Positions 40,432 to 50,870 of a DNA stretch of 64,000 nucleotides are shown here, one piece after another. This DNA comes from Algoriphagus sp. NG3 (GTDB lineage: Bacteria > Bacteroidota > Bacteroidia > Cytophagales > Cyclobacteriaceae): positions 2,356,001 to 2,420,000 of the forward strand of contig NZ_CP139421.1 in NCBI RefSeq assembly GCF_034119865.1, in the 5' to 3' direction. The notes beneath the pieces were generated by a model. That model was not told the DNA's origin, did no database searches, and saw only the letters and a list, made by a program, of their open reading frames with translations. How positions within the stretch are numbered: position 1 is the stretch's first letter; each line of letters opens with the position of its first letter. The position numbers and the translations under genes were made by a program.

Positions 40432-41385
40432 CTAGAATATTTCCTTGGCTATTTTATAGGTCGTATCTGCTTTACTCATGGTGTAGAAATGCAGGGAAGG
40501 TACGTTTTTACGGACTAGTTCCTTACATTGTTCTATAGCCCATTTTATTCCTACTTCTTTCACATCGGCATTATTCTTACACTTTTCCAACTCATCCATC
40601 AGCGGATCAGGCAAATCCAAAAAGAAGGTTCTTGGAAGCATGGTAATCTGATTTAAGGTCGTAATGGGTTTTATACCAGGAATAATAGGAGCCGTAATAC
40701 CGGCGGCACGGACATCATCCACAAATTGGAAATATTTTTCATTATCAAAAAACATCTGGGTCACGATGTATTCGGCACCCTTGTCGATTTTTTCTTTCAG
40801 ATACTTCAGATCAAACCTCATAGAAGGTGCTTCAAAATGCTTCTCAGGATAGCCTGCTACTCCTACACAAAAATCAGTTTGGAATCCAATTTCAGTTTCT
40901 TCATGTAGGTATCTTCCTTCATTCATCCTAATGATCTGCTCCACCAGCTGGCTGGCATAGCCATGCCCATCTGCTTCTGGAATGAATTTCCCCTCAGTCT
41001 TCGGAGCATCTCCCCTGAGTGCCAGCACATTCTCTACACCGATGAAGTTTAAGTCTATCAGCGCATTTTCAGTTTCTTCCTTTGTGAATCCTCCACAGAG
41101 GATATGCGGAACAGCATCTACCTGAAATCGATTCATAATAGCAGCGCAGATCCCTACAGTGCCTGGGCGCTTTTTAGTGCTTATTTTTTCCAATAATCCA
41201 TTGGGATGCTTCTTATAAATGTATTCTTCTCTGTGGTAGGTTACATCTACAAATGGAGGGTTGAAATCCATCAATGGAGCAATACCTTCCAACAATTGAT
41301 TGAGACTTTGGCCTTTTAGGGGAGGTAAAATTTCAAAGGAAAACAGCGTGCTTTTGGCGTTTCCTAAGTGTTCGGTTATTTTCAT
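40432..41385 (-). CDS. metF: methylenetetrahydrofolate reductase
   Basis: 317 residues, a TIM-barrel flavoprotein that makes 5-methyl-tetrahydrofolate for methionine synthase. Landmarks: FSFEILPPLKGQ with the catalytic glutamate, FVDVTYH, PHILCGGFTKEETENALIDL, NVLALRGDAP, IGVAGYPEKH-type (CVGVAGYPEKHFEAPS), and YIVTQMFFDNEKYFQFV. It starts 10 bp after the metH C-terminal gene and is the last gene of the methionine operon under the S-box riboswitch. Confidence 0.97.
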   Translation of the reverse strand: MKITEHLGNAKSTLFSFEILPPLKGQSLNQLLEGIAPLMDFNPPFVDVTYHREEYIYKKHPNGLLEKISTKKRPGTVGICAAIMNRFQVDAVPHILCGGFTKEETENALIDLNFIGVENVLALRGDAPKTEGKFIPEADGHGYASQLVEQIIRMNEGRYLHEETEIGFQTDFCVGVAGYPEKHFEAPSMRFDLKYLKEKIDKGAEYIVTQMFFDNEKYFQFVDDVRAAGITAPIIPGIKPITTLNQITMLPRTFFLDLPDPLMDELEKCKNNADVKEVGIKWAIEQCKELVRKNVPSLHFYTMSKADTTYKIAKEIF

Positions 41386-41395
41386 GAAACAGGTT

Positions 41396-44080
41396 CTATA
41401 CTAAGGTTAAATTAGGTTGATATGCGAGGTTTGGAGAGAGCAGTCGCTCCGCGTCCCTGAGAGAGATTCCTTTGCGGGCTGCATAGCTGGAGACCTGATC
41501 CTCCCCTATTTTGCCAAGCCCAAAATATTTGCTTTCAGGATGTCCAAAGAAATAGCCGGACACAGAAGACGTTGGGTACATAGCAAAGCTGGAAGTAAGC
41601 TCTATTCCGACTTGGTTTTCCATATCCAGAAGCTGGGAAATAGTTGTTTTTTCGGAATGCTCAGGACATGCAGGATAACCGGGAGCTGGTCTGATACCAG
41701 GGTATTCTTCCCGGATCAAAGAATCATTTTCAAGATTCTCGTCCTTAGAATAGCCCCAGTATTCTTTCCTTACCAGTTCATGAATATACTCCGCAGCTGC
41801 CTCAGCAAGTCTATCGGCTATTGATTTGAACATAATATCGTTGTAGTCATCCCCTGCTTTTTGGAACTCGGCGAGCTTTTTCTCCATTCCAATCCCTGAA
41901 GTCACAGCAAAACATCCCAAGAAATCTTGCTGATCAGGATGTAAATAATCTGCAAGGGAGCGATTAGGTACCCCTTTTCCTTTTTTGCCTTGCTGGCGTA
42001 AAAAATGGAATGATGCAGTAGGCTTCCCTTCACTATCCAAGACCGTAACATCATCATCCGCTCTCTGAACAGGATAAAGACCAAATACAGCATTGGCTGA
42101 AAGCCACTTCTCAGCTATAGCTCTATCCAGCATTTCGTTGGCCTCATCATAAACTTTCTTGGCTTCTCCCCCTACTACCGGATCAGAGAAGATTTTCGGA
42201 AACTTGCCGCTAAGCATCCATGTACTAAAGAATGGAGTCCAGTCAATGTACTTCCGGATAATGTTCAAATCCAGATCATTAAGTACAGTTCTTCCAAGTT
42301 TAGCAGGAACAACGGGCTGGTAGTCCGACCAATCAATTTCTACCGGATTTGCTTTAGCTTCCGCATAGGATACTAGTTGCTTTAATGATTGCTTGGCTTC
42401 ATGCTCTACACGAAGCTGTCTGTATATTTCTTTGTACTTAAGACGATAAGCCTCTTTAGTCTCTTCGGAAATAGCTTCCCCGGCAATAGGAACAGACTTA
42501 CTGGCATCCATTACGTGAATCACTGTTCCGCTATATACCGGATCTATCTTCACTGCAGTGTGAATTCTGGAAGTGGTCGCCCCCCCTATCAGCAATGGGA
42601 TTTTGACCCCCTGCCTCTCCATCTCAGAAGCCACGTTCACCATTTCATCCAAAGAAGGTGTAATCAACCCACTAAGGCCTATGATATCTACCTTATTTTT
42701 GACTGCCTCGTCTATAATCTTCTGAGCATCGACCATCACTCCCAGATCTATGATCTGGTAGCTGTTACAGGCCAACACTACTCCTACAATATTCTTTCCG
42801 ATATCATGTACATCCCCTTTAACAGTGGCCAAGAGTATTTTCTTCAGAGAGGACTCTTCCTGTCCCTCCTCCGGCAATGGCATAAAGGGCTCTAAGTAGG
42901 CTACTGCCTTTTTCATCACCCGGGCAGATTTCACCACCTGAGGGAGAAACATCTTACCCTCTCCAAACAGATCCCCAACTACGTTCATCCCATCCATCAG
43001 AGGGCCTTCTATCACTTTCAATGGGTTTTTCAGCAGGATCCGGGCTTCTTCCGTGTCTTCAACTATGAAATCCAGAATCCCCTTCACCAAAGCATGCTCC
43101 ATGCGCTTAGCTACCGGATCCGATCTCCAGGCTTCATTTACGATTTCTTTCTTATCGGCAGACTTGACCGTTTCTGCAAAATCCAGCATTCTTTCGGTAG
43201 CATCTTCCCTTCTATCAAAAAGCACATCCTCCACTCTCTCCAGAAGGTCTTTAGGGATATCGTCATAGATTTCCAACATCGTTGGATTCACAATCCCCAT
43301 ATCCATTCCACTCTTGATCGCATGGTACAAGAAAGCAGCATGCATGGCTTCCCTCACCGGATTATTCCCTCTGAATGAAAAACTCACATTACTGACCCCT
43401 CCACTGACTTTAGCTCCGGGCAGATTACTTTTTATCCATTTAGTCGCATTGAAGAAATCCAAGGCATTCTTGCGATGCTCGTCCATTCCTGTAGCCACAG
43501 GAAAGATATTGGGATCGAAAATAATATCCTGAGGATTGAACTTCACCTGATCAACCAATATCCTATAGCTTCTCTCACAGATTTCAATTCTCCTTTCATA
43601 GGTATCAGCTTGACCATCTTCATCAAAAGCCATTACTACTACCGCTGCACCGAATTTCTTGATGATCTTAGCCTGCTGGATATATTCCTCTTCCCCGTTT
43701 TTCAAAGAGATGGAATTAACAATACCTTTCCCCTGCACACACTTCAATCCAGCTACGATGATTTTCCACTTGGAACTATCGATCATGATGGGTATTCTGG
43801 AGATCTCCGGTTCTGATGCGATCAGATTCAGGAACTTGACCATTGCAAATTCCCCGTCAAGCATCCCTTCATCCATGCAGACATCGAGTATCTGCGCACC
43901 TCCACGTACCTGATCCAAAGCCACTTCAAGTGCCTCGTCATAGTTACCGTTCAATATCAGGCGTGCAAACTTTTTAGAACCGGTAATATTGGTCCGTTCA
44001 CCTACATTGACAAAATTAAGTTCGGGGGTAAAAACCAAAGGCTCTAAGCCTGAGAGTTTCAAGTAATTGTTTTTAGCCAT
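41396..44080 (-). CDS. metH: methionine synthase, pterin/cobalamin/activation part
   Basis: 894 residues that hold three of the four MetH modules: the methyltetrahydrofolate-binding TIM barrel (about 15-280: [28 protein letters not shown]-like), the cobalamin-binding cap and Rossmann part with GDVHDIGKN (H425 is the lower cobalt ligand), and the AdoMet-dependent activation domain to the C-terminus ([42 protein letters not shown]). It completes MetH with the separately encoded homocysteine domain upstream, 4 bp away. The two together equal the length of a one-piece MetH. Confidence 0.95.
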   Translation of the reverse strand: MAKNNYLKLSGLEPLVFTPELNFVNVGERTNITGSKKFARLILNGNYDEALEVALDQVRGGAQILDVCMDEGMLDGEFAMVKFLNLIASEPEISRIPIMIDSSKWKIIVAGLKCVQGKGIVNSISLKNGEEEYIQQAKIIKKFGAAVVVMAFDEDGQADTYERRIEICERSYRILVDQVKFNPQDIIFDPNIFPVATGMDEHRKNALDFFNATKWIKSNLPGAKVSGGVSNVSFSFRGNNPVREAMHAAFLYHAIKSGMDMGIVNPTMLEIYDDIPKDLLERVEDVLFDRREDATERMLDFAETVKSADKKEIVNEAWRSDPVAKRMEHALVKGILDFIVEDTEEARILLKNPLKVIEGPLMDGMNVVGDLFGEGKMFLPQVVKSARVMKKAVAYLEPFMPLPEEGQEESSLKKILLATVKGDVHDIGKNIVGVVLACNSYQIIDLGVMVDAQKIIDEAVKNKVDIIGLSGLITPSLDEMVNVASEMERQGVKIPLLIGGATTSRIHTAVKIDPVYSGTVIHVMDASKSVPIAGEAISEETKEAYRLKYKEIYRQLRVEHEAKQSLKQLVSYAEAKANPVEIDWSDYQPVVPAKLGRTVLNDLDLNIIRKYIDWTPFFSTWMLSGKFPKIFSDPVVGGEAKKVYDEANEMLDRAIAEKWLSANAVFGLYPVQRADDDVTVLDSEGKPTASFHFLRQQGKKGKGVPNRSLADYLHPDQQDFLGCFAVTSGIGMEKKLAEFQKAGDDYNDIMFKSIADRLAEAAAEYIHELVRKEYWGYSKDENLENDSLIREEYPGIRPAPGYPACPEHSEKTTISQLLDMENQVGIELTSSFAMYPTSSVSGYFFGHPESKYFGLGKIGEDQVSSYAARKGISLRDAERLLSPNLAYQPNLTLV

Positions 44081-44084
44081 CTTC

Positions 44085-45137
44085 TCAGTCCAACTTTTCT
44101 TCTAATTCTTCTTGATTTAATTTTCTAGGCTGATAATTGGATGCCATTCCTGCCAAAGCTGAAATATGCTCCGGAGTGGTTCCACAACATCCACCAATGA
44201 TGTTCAGCATTCCTTCTTTCAAAAAATCCCTAACCTGACCAGCCATTTCACCCGCATCCTGGTCATATTGCCCAAATTCATTGGGAAGACCGGCGTTTGG
44301 GTACGCACTCACATAGAATGGGGCCTTTTGCGCCAGTACTTTTAAATACGGTCTCAATTCCTTAGCACCTAAGGCACAATTCAGCCCGACCGAAAGCAAA
44401 GGGACATGTGATATTGAGATCAAAAAAGCCTCTGTAGTCTGTCCAGAAAGTGTACGCCCTGAGGCATCAGTAATAGTACCGGAAATCATAATAGGTATCC
44501 CACCTTCATGTGGCTCCAATGGAATATTCCTCTCTTCGTAAACCTCCTGAATGGCATACAAAGCTGCTTTTGCATTCAAGGTATCAAAGATAGTCTCCAC
44601 CAAAATTATATCCACACCTCCATCCAATAATCCCCGTACTTGCTCAGCGTAGGCCTCTGCCAGCTGATCAAAGGTAATCGCACGGTATCCAGGATCGTTC
44701 ACATCCGGAGAAAGTGAGGCGGTTCGGTTTGTAGGGCCTATAGCTCCTGCTACAAAGCGGGGTTTCTCGGGATTTTTGGCTGTAAAGGTTGCCGCTACTT
44801 CCCTTGCTAGCTTGGCTGATTCATAGTTGATCGAGTAAGCTAAATGCGAAAGATCGTAATCTGCCTGGGCAATAGTAGTAGCCGAGAATGTATTAGTCTC
44901 TATGATATCGGCTCCAGCCTCAAAGTACTCGGCATGGATATCCTTGATAATGTCCGGACGGCTCAATGAAAGCAGGTCGTTATTTCCTTTTAATGACTTA
45001 GGATGATTGGCTAAATCCGGGGTACGAAAATCATCCTCCGTCAAGGTATATCTCTGAATCATGGTTCCCATAGCTCCATCGAGAATCAAGATTCGTTGAG
45101 AAAGTTGTTGAAGTAAGGATTCCGTTCTGTTTTGCAT
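44085..45137 (-). CDS. metH: methionine synthase, homocysteine-binding part
   Basis: 350 residues from the ATG at 45137; an in-frame TTG at 45191 would begin 12 bp beyond the riboswitch and is less likely. The homocysteine S-methyltransferase barrel is seen from [15 protein letters not shown] to the zinc-binding [17 protein letters not shown]. This is the first MetH module as its own gene, a split found in several Bacteroidota. The gene order riboswitch, metH-N, metH-C, metF makes a complete remethylation operon repressed when S-adenosylmethionine is plentiful. Confidence 0.95.
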   Translation of the reverse strand: MQNRTESLLQQLSQRILILDGAMGTMIQRYTLTEDDFRTPDLANHPKSLKGNNDLLSLSRPDIIKDIHAEYFEAGADIIETNTFSATTIAQADYDLSHLAYSINYESAKLAREVAATFTAKNPEKPRFVAGAIGPTNRTASLSPDVNDPGYRAITFDQLAEAYAEQVRGLLDGGVDIILVETIFDTLNAKAALYAIQEVYEERNIPLEPHEGGIPIMISGTITDASGRTLSGQTTEAFLISISHVPLLSVGLNCALGAKELRPYLKVLAQKAPFYVSAYPNAGLPNEFGQYDQDAGEMAGQVRDFLKEGMLNIIGGCCGTTPEHISALAGMASNYQPRKLNQEELEEKLD

Positions 45138-45202
45138 ACTGTTTTTTGTTAATAAAAAAGCTTGTCGAGCAAAACACGGAGAAAAGTACAAAGTACTAGT
45201 CC

Positions 45203-45299
45203 GCTCATCTGTTTCCGATAAATCGGAATGGGAGTTAGCACCTTGGCTACAGGTTGCTAAGACGTCGCAGGGCCCTTCCCTCAGTCTTTCTCGATAAGC
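45203..45299 (-). ncRNA. SAM-I (S-box) riboswitch upstream of metH
   Basis: On the minus strand the S-box core is easy to read: CTTATCGAGAAAGACTGAGGGA-like 5' side, GGGCCCTGCGACGTCTTAGC, AACC, AAGGTGCTAACTCC, and CAGATGAGC. The P1 stem pairs GCTTATC (45299-45293) with GATGAGC (45209-45203) in seven pairs. It binds S-adenosylmethionine and controls the met operon. The stretch between the aptamer and the ATG at 45137 has no strong terminator, so translational control or a weak hairpin near 45150-45165 is possible. Confidence 0.95.
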
Positions 45300-45303
45300 A
45301 ACC

Positions 45304-45311
45304 CAAAGGTA
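45304..45311 (-). promoter_or_regulatory. candidate -7 element of the met operon promoter
   Basis: On the minus strand, TACCTTTG matches TAnnTTTG and lies 5 nt upstream of the riboswitch 5' end, where a transcription start would be expected. The -33 box is degenerate. Confidence 0.55.
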
Positions 45312-45391
45312 ATATCATTTTGACAATAAAACAGGAGAATCCATTAAAAGGATATTACAAAAAAAACCACGGTATTGCTCAAAACATATAG

Positions 45392-46708
45392 TTATGGCCT
45401 TACTCCTATCCCAAAGCTCAGATAAGACCCTGCCATATAGCTCGACATGCTATAGTCTGCAAGTTTATAATTAGCAAGGGGAATTTCATACCCTGCCGAA
45501 GCCGTTAATACCATATCGAAAAGCTTCCTTTTAGTCATCGGGATCCCATATTCAATAAAAACCTCAGGCTTAAGCATTAGCCCACTGTTTTTTAAATATC
45601 CATCAAACTCTCTTTGCTCAAAAAGTTCAGGGAAATCAGGTTTTGATGCCTGAAGATGGGTGTAGCGAATATTGCCATAACCCAGTCCTCCTAAAGCCCC
45701 CACACCAAAATTCCTGAACTGCAAAAGATTATACCCCATATTGGCATATACTCTAAGGCTATTCAGGCTATGGGTATGATCAGCGTTTGCTTTTCCGCTC
45801 ATGGCCAGATTATACAGTTCTGCTCCATAGAGAAGACGTTCGGTATTGCCTAAAATCCGTAAGCCCCAATTGGAAGGCATTCCTGTTAGTGGGTTGATAC
45901 CTGCCTCTTTCAGTTTTTCATTGAAACCCTTGGGGCTGGTAAAATGTACGCCTCGGAACATCGATATACCTATACTGGCATCTTTGTAGAAAAAATTCCT
46001 GTCAGGTAGTGAGATTCCTGCTCCCACCCGTATGAATGCCCCACTTTGTGCGTTGTCGAAAGAAATCCCGTTCATATTCCATTTTCCTTCCAGAGGGCTG
46101 AATGAGTAGCCCATTTTGGTAATGAGCTGTATTGCCTCTCTTCTGCCGGGCAGGTCAAAATCATAACTTAGCTGAAAGCCGATTTCCGTAAGAAAATTAC
46201 CATAATTCGAGGTTCCTTTTTGAATATCCTTTTCCCTGAGAATGAACCCCTGCTTAGGATTGTCCAGAAAAACATCCAGTTCATCGGGAGAATTAGCGGG
46301 AAGCATCTGAAAATTGAGAAACCCTACTCCAAGAGACATGTAATGTATCAATTGAAACCTGGATTCTTCAGTAAGTGCATACCCAACATTCAACAAGGCT
46401 CTGGAGGTACGATAATTCATCCTAAAATCATCCAGTTCACTTACCCCCCCCCTATTGTGAATTACATCCATCCCAAGCACAAAATCGTTGATCCTGGCCT
46501 GATATCCCAGACCAACCGTTTGATACTTATTTCGTAGCCCAGACAGTCCACGCTCAGCCAACATATTATCAAATTGGTTCAGCTTACCTCCTGAAATACC
46601 CCCTACAACATAAAAAGAGGATCGCTTAGACATTAATTGCTGCGCTTGGGTATTGGCAACAAACAAAAAAATCACAAGCAGGAAAATATATCTATTAAAA
46701 AGAGGCAT
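45392..46708 (-). CDS. probable outer-membrane beta-barrel protein
   Basis: 438 residues from the ATG at 46708; a GTG at 46744 is in frame but would place polar residues before the signal peptide. The signal peptide (PLFNRYIFLLVIFLFVANTQAQ) is followed by alternating amphipathic strands (SFYVVGGISGGKL, TVGLGYQARINDFVLGMDVI, VGAGISLPDR, GSYLSFGIGVRP) and a C-terminal region suited to a barrel. No family is recognised beyond 'porin family/outer membrane protein'. It is single, convergent with nothing, and sits before the met operon without an evident link. Confidence 0.75.
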   Translation of the reverse strand: MPLFNRYIFLLVIFLFVANTQAQQLMSKRSSFYVVGGISGGKLNQFDNMLAERGLSGLRNKYQTVGLGYQARINDFVLGMDVIHNRGGVSELDDFRMNYRTSRALLNVGYALTEESRFQLIHYMSLGVGFLNFQMLPANSPDELDVFLDNPKQGFILREKDIQKGTSNYGNFLTEIGFQLSYDFDLPGRREAIQLITKMGYSFSPLEGKWNMNGISFDNAQSGAFIRVGAGISLPDRNFFYKDASIGISMFRGVHFTSPKGFNEKLKEAGINPLTGMPSNWGLRILGNTERLLYGAELYNLAMSGKANADHTHSLNSLRVYANMGYNLLQFRNFGVGALGGLGYGNIRYTHLQASKPDFPELFEQREFDGYLKNSGLMLKPEVFIEYGIPMTKRKLFDMVLTASAGYEIPLANYKLADYSMSSYMAGSYLSFGIGVRP

Positions 46709-46776
46709 TGAATTATCGATTGGATTAAGCTGGGTCAAACCCACAGCTCTAAGGCAAAATTAATGCTAAACCGATT

Positions 46777-48708
46777 TCAATTGCCATCTTTCGAATTAAG
46801 TTGTTCAATTAGTTTGCTATATAAAAGATCGGGATCGAAGGGTTTACCCACAAAACCATTGATTCTGTTTAGCTCCAGCTCTGTTTTGATCTCCTGATAA
46901 GAAGTTGCCGACAGCATTAAAATCGGGGTTTGGACTTTACCGGGATCCATGCTTGCCCGAATAAACTTAGCCACTGCAAAACCATCCAGAACCGGCATCT
47001 GAATATCCAGCAATACTAAATCAAAATCGTCATTCTGGAACTCATCTATAGCCTCTTGTCCGTTTGAAGCTACCACCAGCTTGCCTACCCGCCATAGTTT
47101 AAAGAATTTTTTAATCAGAATCTGATTCACAAGATTATCTTCTGCCAGTAGCACCTTAGCGTCATGTAAGGATGCTCTCCCCACTTCTACCTGAGAGTTC
47201 GGTTCGTTATTATAACTATCCATTCCTACTAGTGACAATGTGAAGTCAAATATAGTCCCTTTATCCAGAGTTGACGTCACGTTTATTTCAGAGCCATATA
47301 AGCGAACTAAATTTTTCACGATAGTTAGTCCTAATCCTGTCCCCCCATATTTTCGAGTAGTGTCGGAAGCAGCCTGAGTAAATGCTTCAAATATATCGTT
47401 AAGCTTGTCGGAGGGGATGCCAATTCCTGTATCCTCTACTTTAAAGTTTATAATATAATTCTCCTGACTACAGGAGATTACTTTTACCACAACTCTGACA
47501 AATCCCCTTTCAGTGAATTTTATGGCATTGGAAAGCAGATTGTTCAAAATTTGACTAAGTCGCACAGAATCCCCAATTACAACAGCAGGAACATTGTCTC
47601 CAATCTCAGTCAACAAATTCAATCCCTTATCTTTGGCCTTGTAACTGTGCGAATGCACTATTTGCTCAATGAGATCCCGGAGTCCAACAGGAGCTCTCTC
47701 CAATTCGATTTTTCCTGCCTCGATCTTGCTGAAGTCCAAGTGCTCATTGATCAATCCCATCAGATTCTCAGCAGAAAACCTCAAAGATTTCAGATTTTCC
47801 AACTGATCCAATCTTGGGTTTTCCTCCATGAGTAAATAAACCAATCCAATCACCGCATGCATAGGTGTTTTGATTTCATGGCTCATGATGGAGAGAAATT
47901 GGGACTTGATCTGGGAGGCCTCCTCAGCCTTTTCCTTTGCCTTTAACAATTCCCTCTGAGTTTGCTTCAACAACGTAATGTCTCTGGCAATCCCTGTGTA
48001 GAACCTCTTATCTACTTCTTTTTCGTGTACCATACGTCCATGAGAACTAAAAACCCTGTATTGTCCGTTTTTATGTTTCACCCGGAATTCCAAATATTGG
48101 TTCTCTTTTAGAAAATCACTGATCTCCCCTACCATAGAATAAAAAACATCCAAGTCTGCCGGATTTAAATAATCCAACACACTAGTACCTATAAATTCAT
48201 CTGCATCGTAACCTAAAAACTGCTTTACATTAGGAGAAATGTAAAAAACCATAAGAGTATCTGAGACTGAATATATAATCTCAGTGGATTCTTCAACCAA
48301 CGTTCTATATTTTTCTTCTGAGTGGAGGATTTCGTTTTTGGGCTGTAACAGCTTTTCCTTCTTTTCAGAATTACACCTGAGTTCATGGCCAGTAACTATC
48401 AGAAAGTGAGAAGCATAATCAGAAGGAAGTTTTGCAAATCTCCATTCAAATCCTTCTTTTTTTAGTGATTTATTAGCGATCTCTTCTAGATCTAATGAAT
48501 CTGGTGCGTTCCCCGTCTGAAAAAAGTTTTCGAAAGCAGAGACTATGCCTCCATCAGTTATCGTAGTTCTCCATGAATCCGGTATTTCCTGGAAGTTTTC
48601 ATTTACATACCTGTTACGGAAGATAATCTCATCCGAATCAATAATAAATAAAGGAAAATCGAATTCATTGAAAACATCTGAAATATCAAATTTATTGAAT
48701 TGAACCAT
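46777..48708 (-). CDS. hybrid sensor histidine kinase/response regulator with PAS domain
   Basis: 643 residues, no membrane span, so a cytosolic sensor. Order: an N-terminal PAS-like region (about 10-100), a PAS/PAC domain (about 130-250: YRTLVEESTEIIYSVSDTL, KHNGQYRVFSSHGRMV), a HisKA domain with H277 in MSHEIKTPMH, HATPase (NLLSNAIKFT, DTGIGIPSDKL, GGTGLGLTIV) and a receiver domain with D568 in LVLLDIQMPVLDGF. The kinase passes phosphate to its own receiver. No output gene is adjacent, so the downstream target is unknown. Confidence 0.95.
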   Translation of the reverse strand: MVQFNKFDISDVFNEFDFPLFIIDSDEIIFRNRYVNENFQEIPDSWRTTITDGGIVSAFENFFQTGNAPDSLDLEEIANKSLKKEGFEWRFAKLPSDYASHFLIVTGHELRCNSEKKEKLLQPKNEILHSEEKYRTLVEESTEIIYSVSDTLMVFYISPNVKQFLGYDADEFIGTSVLDYLNPADLDVFYSMVGEISDFLKENQYLEFRVKHKNGQYRVFSSHGRMVHEKEVDKRFYTGIARDITLLKQTQRELLKAKEKAEEASQIKSQFLSIMSHEIKTPMHAVIGLVYLLMEENPRLDQLENLKSLRFSAENLMGLINEHLDFSKIEAGKIELERAPVGLRDLIEQIVHSHSYKAKDKGLNLLTEIGDNVPAVVIGDSVRLSQILNNLLSNAIKFTERGFVRVVVKVISCSQENYIINFKVEDTGIGIPSDKLNDIFEAFTQAASDTTRKYGGTGLGLTIVKNLVRLYGSEINVTSTLDKGTIFDFTLSLVGMDSYNNEPNSQVEVGRASLHDAKVLLAEDNLVNQILIKKFFKLWRVGKLVVASNGQEAIDEFQNDDFDLVLLDIQMPVLDGFAVAKFIRASMDPGKVQTPILMLSATSYQEIKTELELNRINGFVGKPFDPDLLYSKLIEQLNSKDGN

Positions 48709-48978
48709 ACCCTAACCTATTAATGTATCCTATCCAGCGAAATAGGATTTCAAATACCCCAAACCATTCTTGCCTAATTATCAGTAAAATATAGGGATAA
48801 ATGGCGACAAACCAATTCATTTAGTTGAATGTAGTATGGAGTTTGTCTATCTGAGGATATGTGATGAAGATTTTAATATCATCGCATATTCTATGGGGAA
48901 TTAGAGGGTTAAACTTTTAAGAATGTATTTTCGTGAAGACTAAAGAAAAAGTATCTCATCACTTATTAACAAATTTGA

Positions 48979-49299
48979 ATGATAGTAACAACCACAAACT
49001 CCCTAGATGGCTACAGTGTAGAGCAATACTTGGGAATAGTTTCAGGGGAAACTATAATTGGAGCCAATGTTTTCAAGGATTTTTTCGCAAGCATTACAGA
49101 CATAGTAGGCGGAAGATCCTCTGCTTATGAGCGGGTCTTACGTGAAGCCAAAGCCACCGCCATGGCTGAAATGGAAATGCAGGCCAGGGCGTTTGGTGCG
49201 AATGCAGTGATAGGTATTGATTTAGACTACGAGACTATACGGGACGGCATGCTGATGGTCACTGCCAGCGGTACGGCAGTAAAAGTGTTGAAGAATTGA
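48979..49299 (+). CDS. YbjQ/UPF0145 family protein
   Basis: 106 residues, matching the compact YbjQ (DUF74) fold: [46 protein letters not shown] and [19 protein letters not shown]. Members form pentamers; their function is not settled. Single gene, convergent with the ferredoxin gene, and sharing a bidirectional terminator. Confidence 0.93.
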   Translation: MIVTTTNSLDGYSVEQYLGIVSGETIIGANVFKDFFASITDIVGGRSSAYERVLREAKATAMAEMEMQARAFGANAVIGIDLDYETIRDGMLMVTASGTAVKVLKN

Positions 49300-49302
49300 A
49301 AT

Positions 49303-49330
49303 AAGAGTCCTGGCTTATTCAGGACTTTTT
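49303..49330. terminator. bidirectional terminator between ybjQ and ferredoxin genes
   Basis: AGTCCTG (49306-49312) pairs with CAGGACT (49320-49326) around 7 nt, with an A-run before and a T-run after. The ferredoxin stop codon lies inside the stem. Confidence 0.75.
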
Positions 49331-49561
49331 TATTTGCTCCAGGACTTTATCCAAGGAGGTCTTCTTACAGAAATGATCTCCCACGATCACGTTTGGGGCA
49401 GTTTTACACATGTCCATGCATTTTGTTTTGATGATTTTGCAACTTCCTCTCAGAGGAGCCTCATCTAAAGCATCTTTGAGGGACTTGCATAGCTTTTTTG
49501 CCCCAGAATCTTTACAATCTGACCCGAGACAAATAAAAACCAGTTTTCTATTATGTTTCAT
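49319..49561 (-). CDS. thioredoxin-like [2Fe-2S] ferredoxin domain protein
   Basis: 80 residues from the ATG at 49561; an earlier in-frame start at 49597 would lie within the upstream gene. Four cysteines in the pattern CLGSDC ... CMDMC fit the thioredoxin-like 2Fe-2S ferredoxins related to the NuoE subunit. It may carry electrons or bind metal. The start overlaps the stop of the DUF819 gene by one base (TAATG), so the pair is co-translated. A functional link between the two is not known. Confidence 0.85.
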   Translation of the reverse strand: MKHNRKLVFICLGSDCKDSGAKKLCKSLKDALDEAPLRGSCKIIKTKCMDMCKTAPNVIVGDHFCKKTSLDKVLEQIKKS

Positions 49562-50814
49562 TATGCTATGGATACAGCCTGCATCATAAGTCCACAAAGG
49601 TACGCACCGTAAGTACCTGCAGCATATCCAAGCACAGCTAAAAGTACGCCAACTGGCGCTAAGGAAGCATCAAAAGCCGCCGCTACTATTGGTGCCGAAG
49701 CCGCTCCGCCTACATTAGCCTGAGAGCCTACTGCTACGTAGAAAAAGGGCGCTTTGATAATAAAAGCGACCAAAAGCATAATGATGATATGGAAAAGCAT
49801 CCACACTATACCTACTATAAACAACAATGGATTATCCAGCACTGCTCCCAGATCCATCTGCATCCCAATGGTAGCTATTAATACATAAAGCAATACACTC
49901 CCCAATCGTGAAGCACCGGCCCCTTCTAATTTTCTTGCTTTAGTAAATGAAAGGAGCAATCCACAGGTGGTGGCGATCACCACTATCCAAAAGAAAGCTG
50001 AATCTAGGGAATACTGACTAAGGCCGGGATAGTTCTCCCCAATATAGGGAGCGACTACATTTGCTAAAAGGTGAGCAATTCCAGTCACCCCAAACCCAAT
50101 TCCAAGGATAACCATCGTATCAGACAGTGTCGGAATTCTCATATTCCTTTTTCTAAATTCCTCTATTTTATCACGGAGCGCATAGATTTTGGTACTATCC
50201 GCCCTAAAAAGCTTATCGATTTTATCAGGCTTGGCAGCCCAATACAGCAAAACCGCCATCCATAAATTAGCGACCAGTACATCCACTGCTATCATTTGAC
50301 TAAAAAGTGCCGGGCTGGGACCAAATACCTCCAGCATCGCCGTTTGGTTTGCCCCCCCTCCTATCCATGATCCTGCAATCGTCGATAATCCTCTCCAGAC
50401 TTCATCAGGCCCTGCACCTCCCAAAAGCTCGGGAAAAAAGGCTCCAACAGTAAGCAAGGCTAATGGACCACCCAACATAATACCTAAAGTACCGGCCAAA
50501 AACATGGTCAAGGCTTTTGGGCCAAGTTTCAGTATCCCCTTGATGTCAATACTAATCGTAAAAAGAACTAAAGAGGCGGGAAGTAAATACCTGCTGGCTA
50601 CTCCGTAAAGCTGGGAATCCTCACCGGAAATAAGCCCAAATGAATTGGCAAGGGCAGGGATAAAATAGCAGAGCAATACCGTAGGCACTACGCCATAAAA
50701 TTTCTTCCAAAATGGCCTGTCTAGGGCAGAAGTGATAAATATTAGAGCAAGTATTGCCATAAGTAGTCCAAAGACCACTGCATCATTGGTAAGTAAAGGG
50801 GTATTCTCTTCCAT
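49561..50814 (-). CDS. DUF819 family membrane protein
   Basis: 417 residues with about ten to eleven membrane spans and the internal duplication typical of DUF819/YjcL transporters: ALDRPFWKKFYGVVPTVLLCYFIPALANSFGLI, SRYLLPASLVLFTISIDIKGIL, GSWIGGGANQTAM, and SQANVGGAASAPIVAAAF. It is probably an inner-membrane transporter of unknown substrate. First gene of a two-gene operon with a ferredoxin. Confidence 0.92.
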   Translation of the reverse strand: MEENTPLLTNDAVVFGLLMAILALIFITSALDRPFWKKFYGVVPTVLLCYFIPALANSFGLISGEDSQLYGVASRYLLPASLVLFTISIDIKGILKLGPKALTMFLAGTLGIMLGGPLALLTVGAFFPELLGGAGPDEVWRGLSTIAGSWIGGGANQTAMLEVFGPSPALFSQMIAVDVLVANLWMAVLLYWAAKPDKIDKLFRADSTKIYALRDKIEEFRKRNMRIPTLSDTMVILGIGFGVTGIAHLLANVVAPYIGENYPGLSQYSLDSAFFWIVVIATTCGLLLSFTKARKLEGAGASRLGSVLLYVLIATIGMQMDLGAVLDNPLLFIVGIVWMLFHIIIMLLVAFIIKAPFFYVAVGSQANVGGAASAPIVAAAFDASLAPVGVLLAVLGYAAGTYGAYLCGLMMQAVSIA

Positions 50815-50870
50815 TATATTCGGGTAATTGACTGCAACAATACCAACAATTGTCCAAAAAGCCCAGAATT

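Noticed and set aside
44078..44090. metH split as a frameshift artefact
   Set aside because: The break lies exactly at the domain boundary, the second part has its own ATG, and split metH is known in Bacteroidota.
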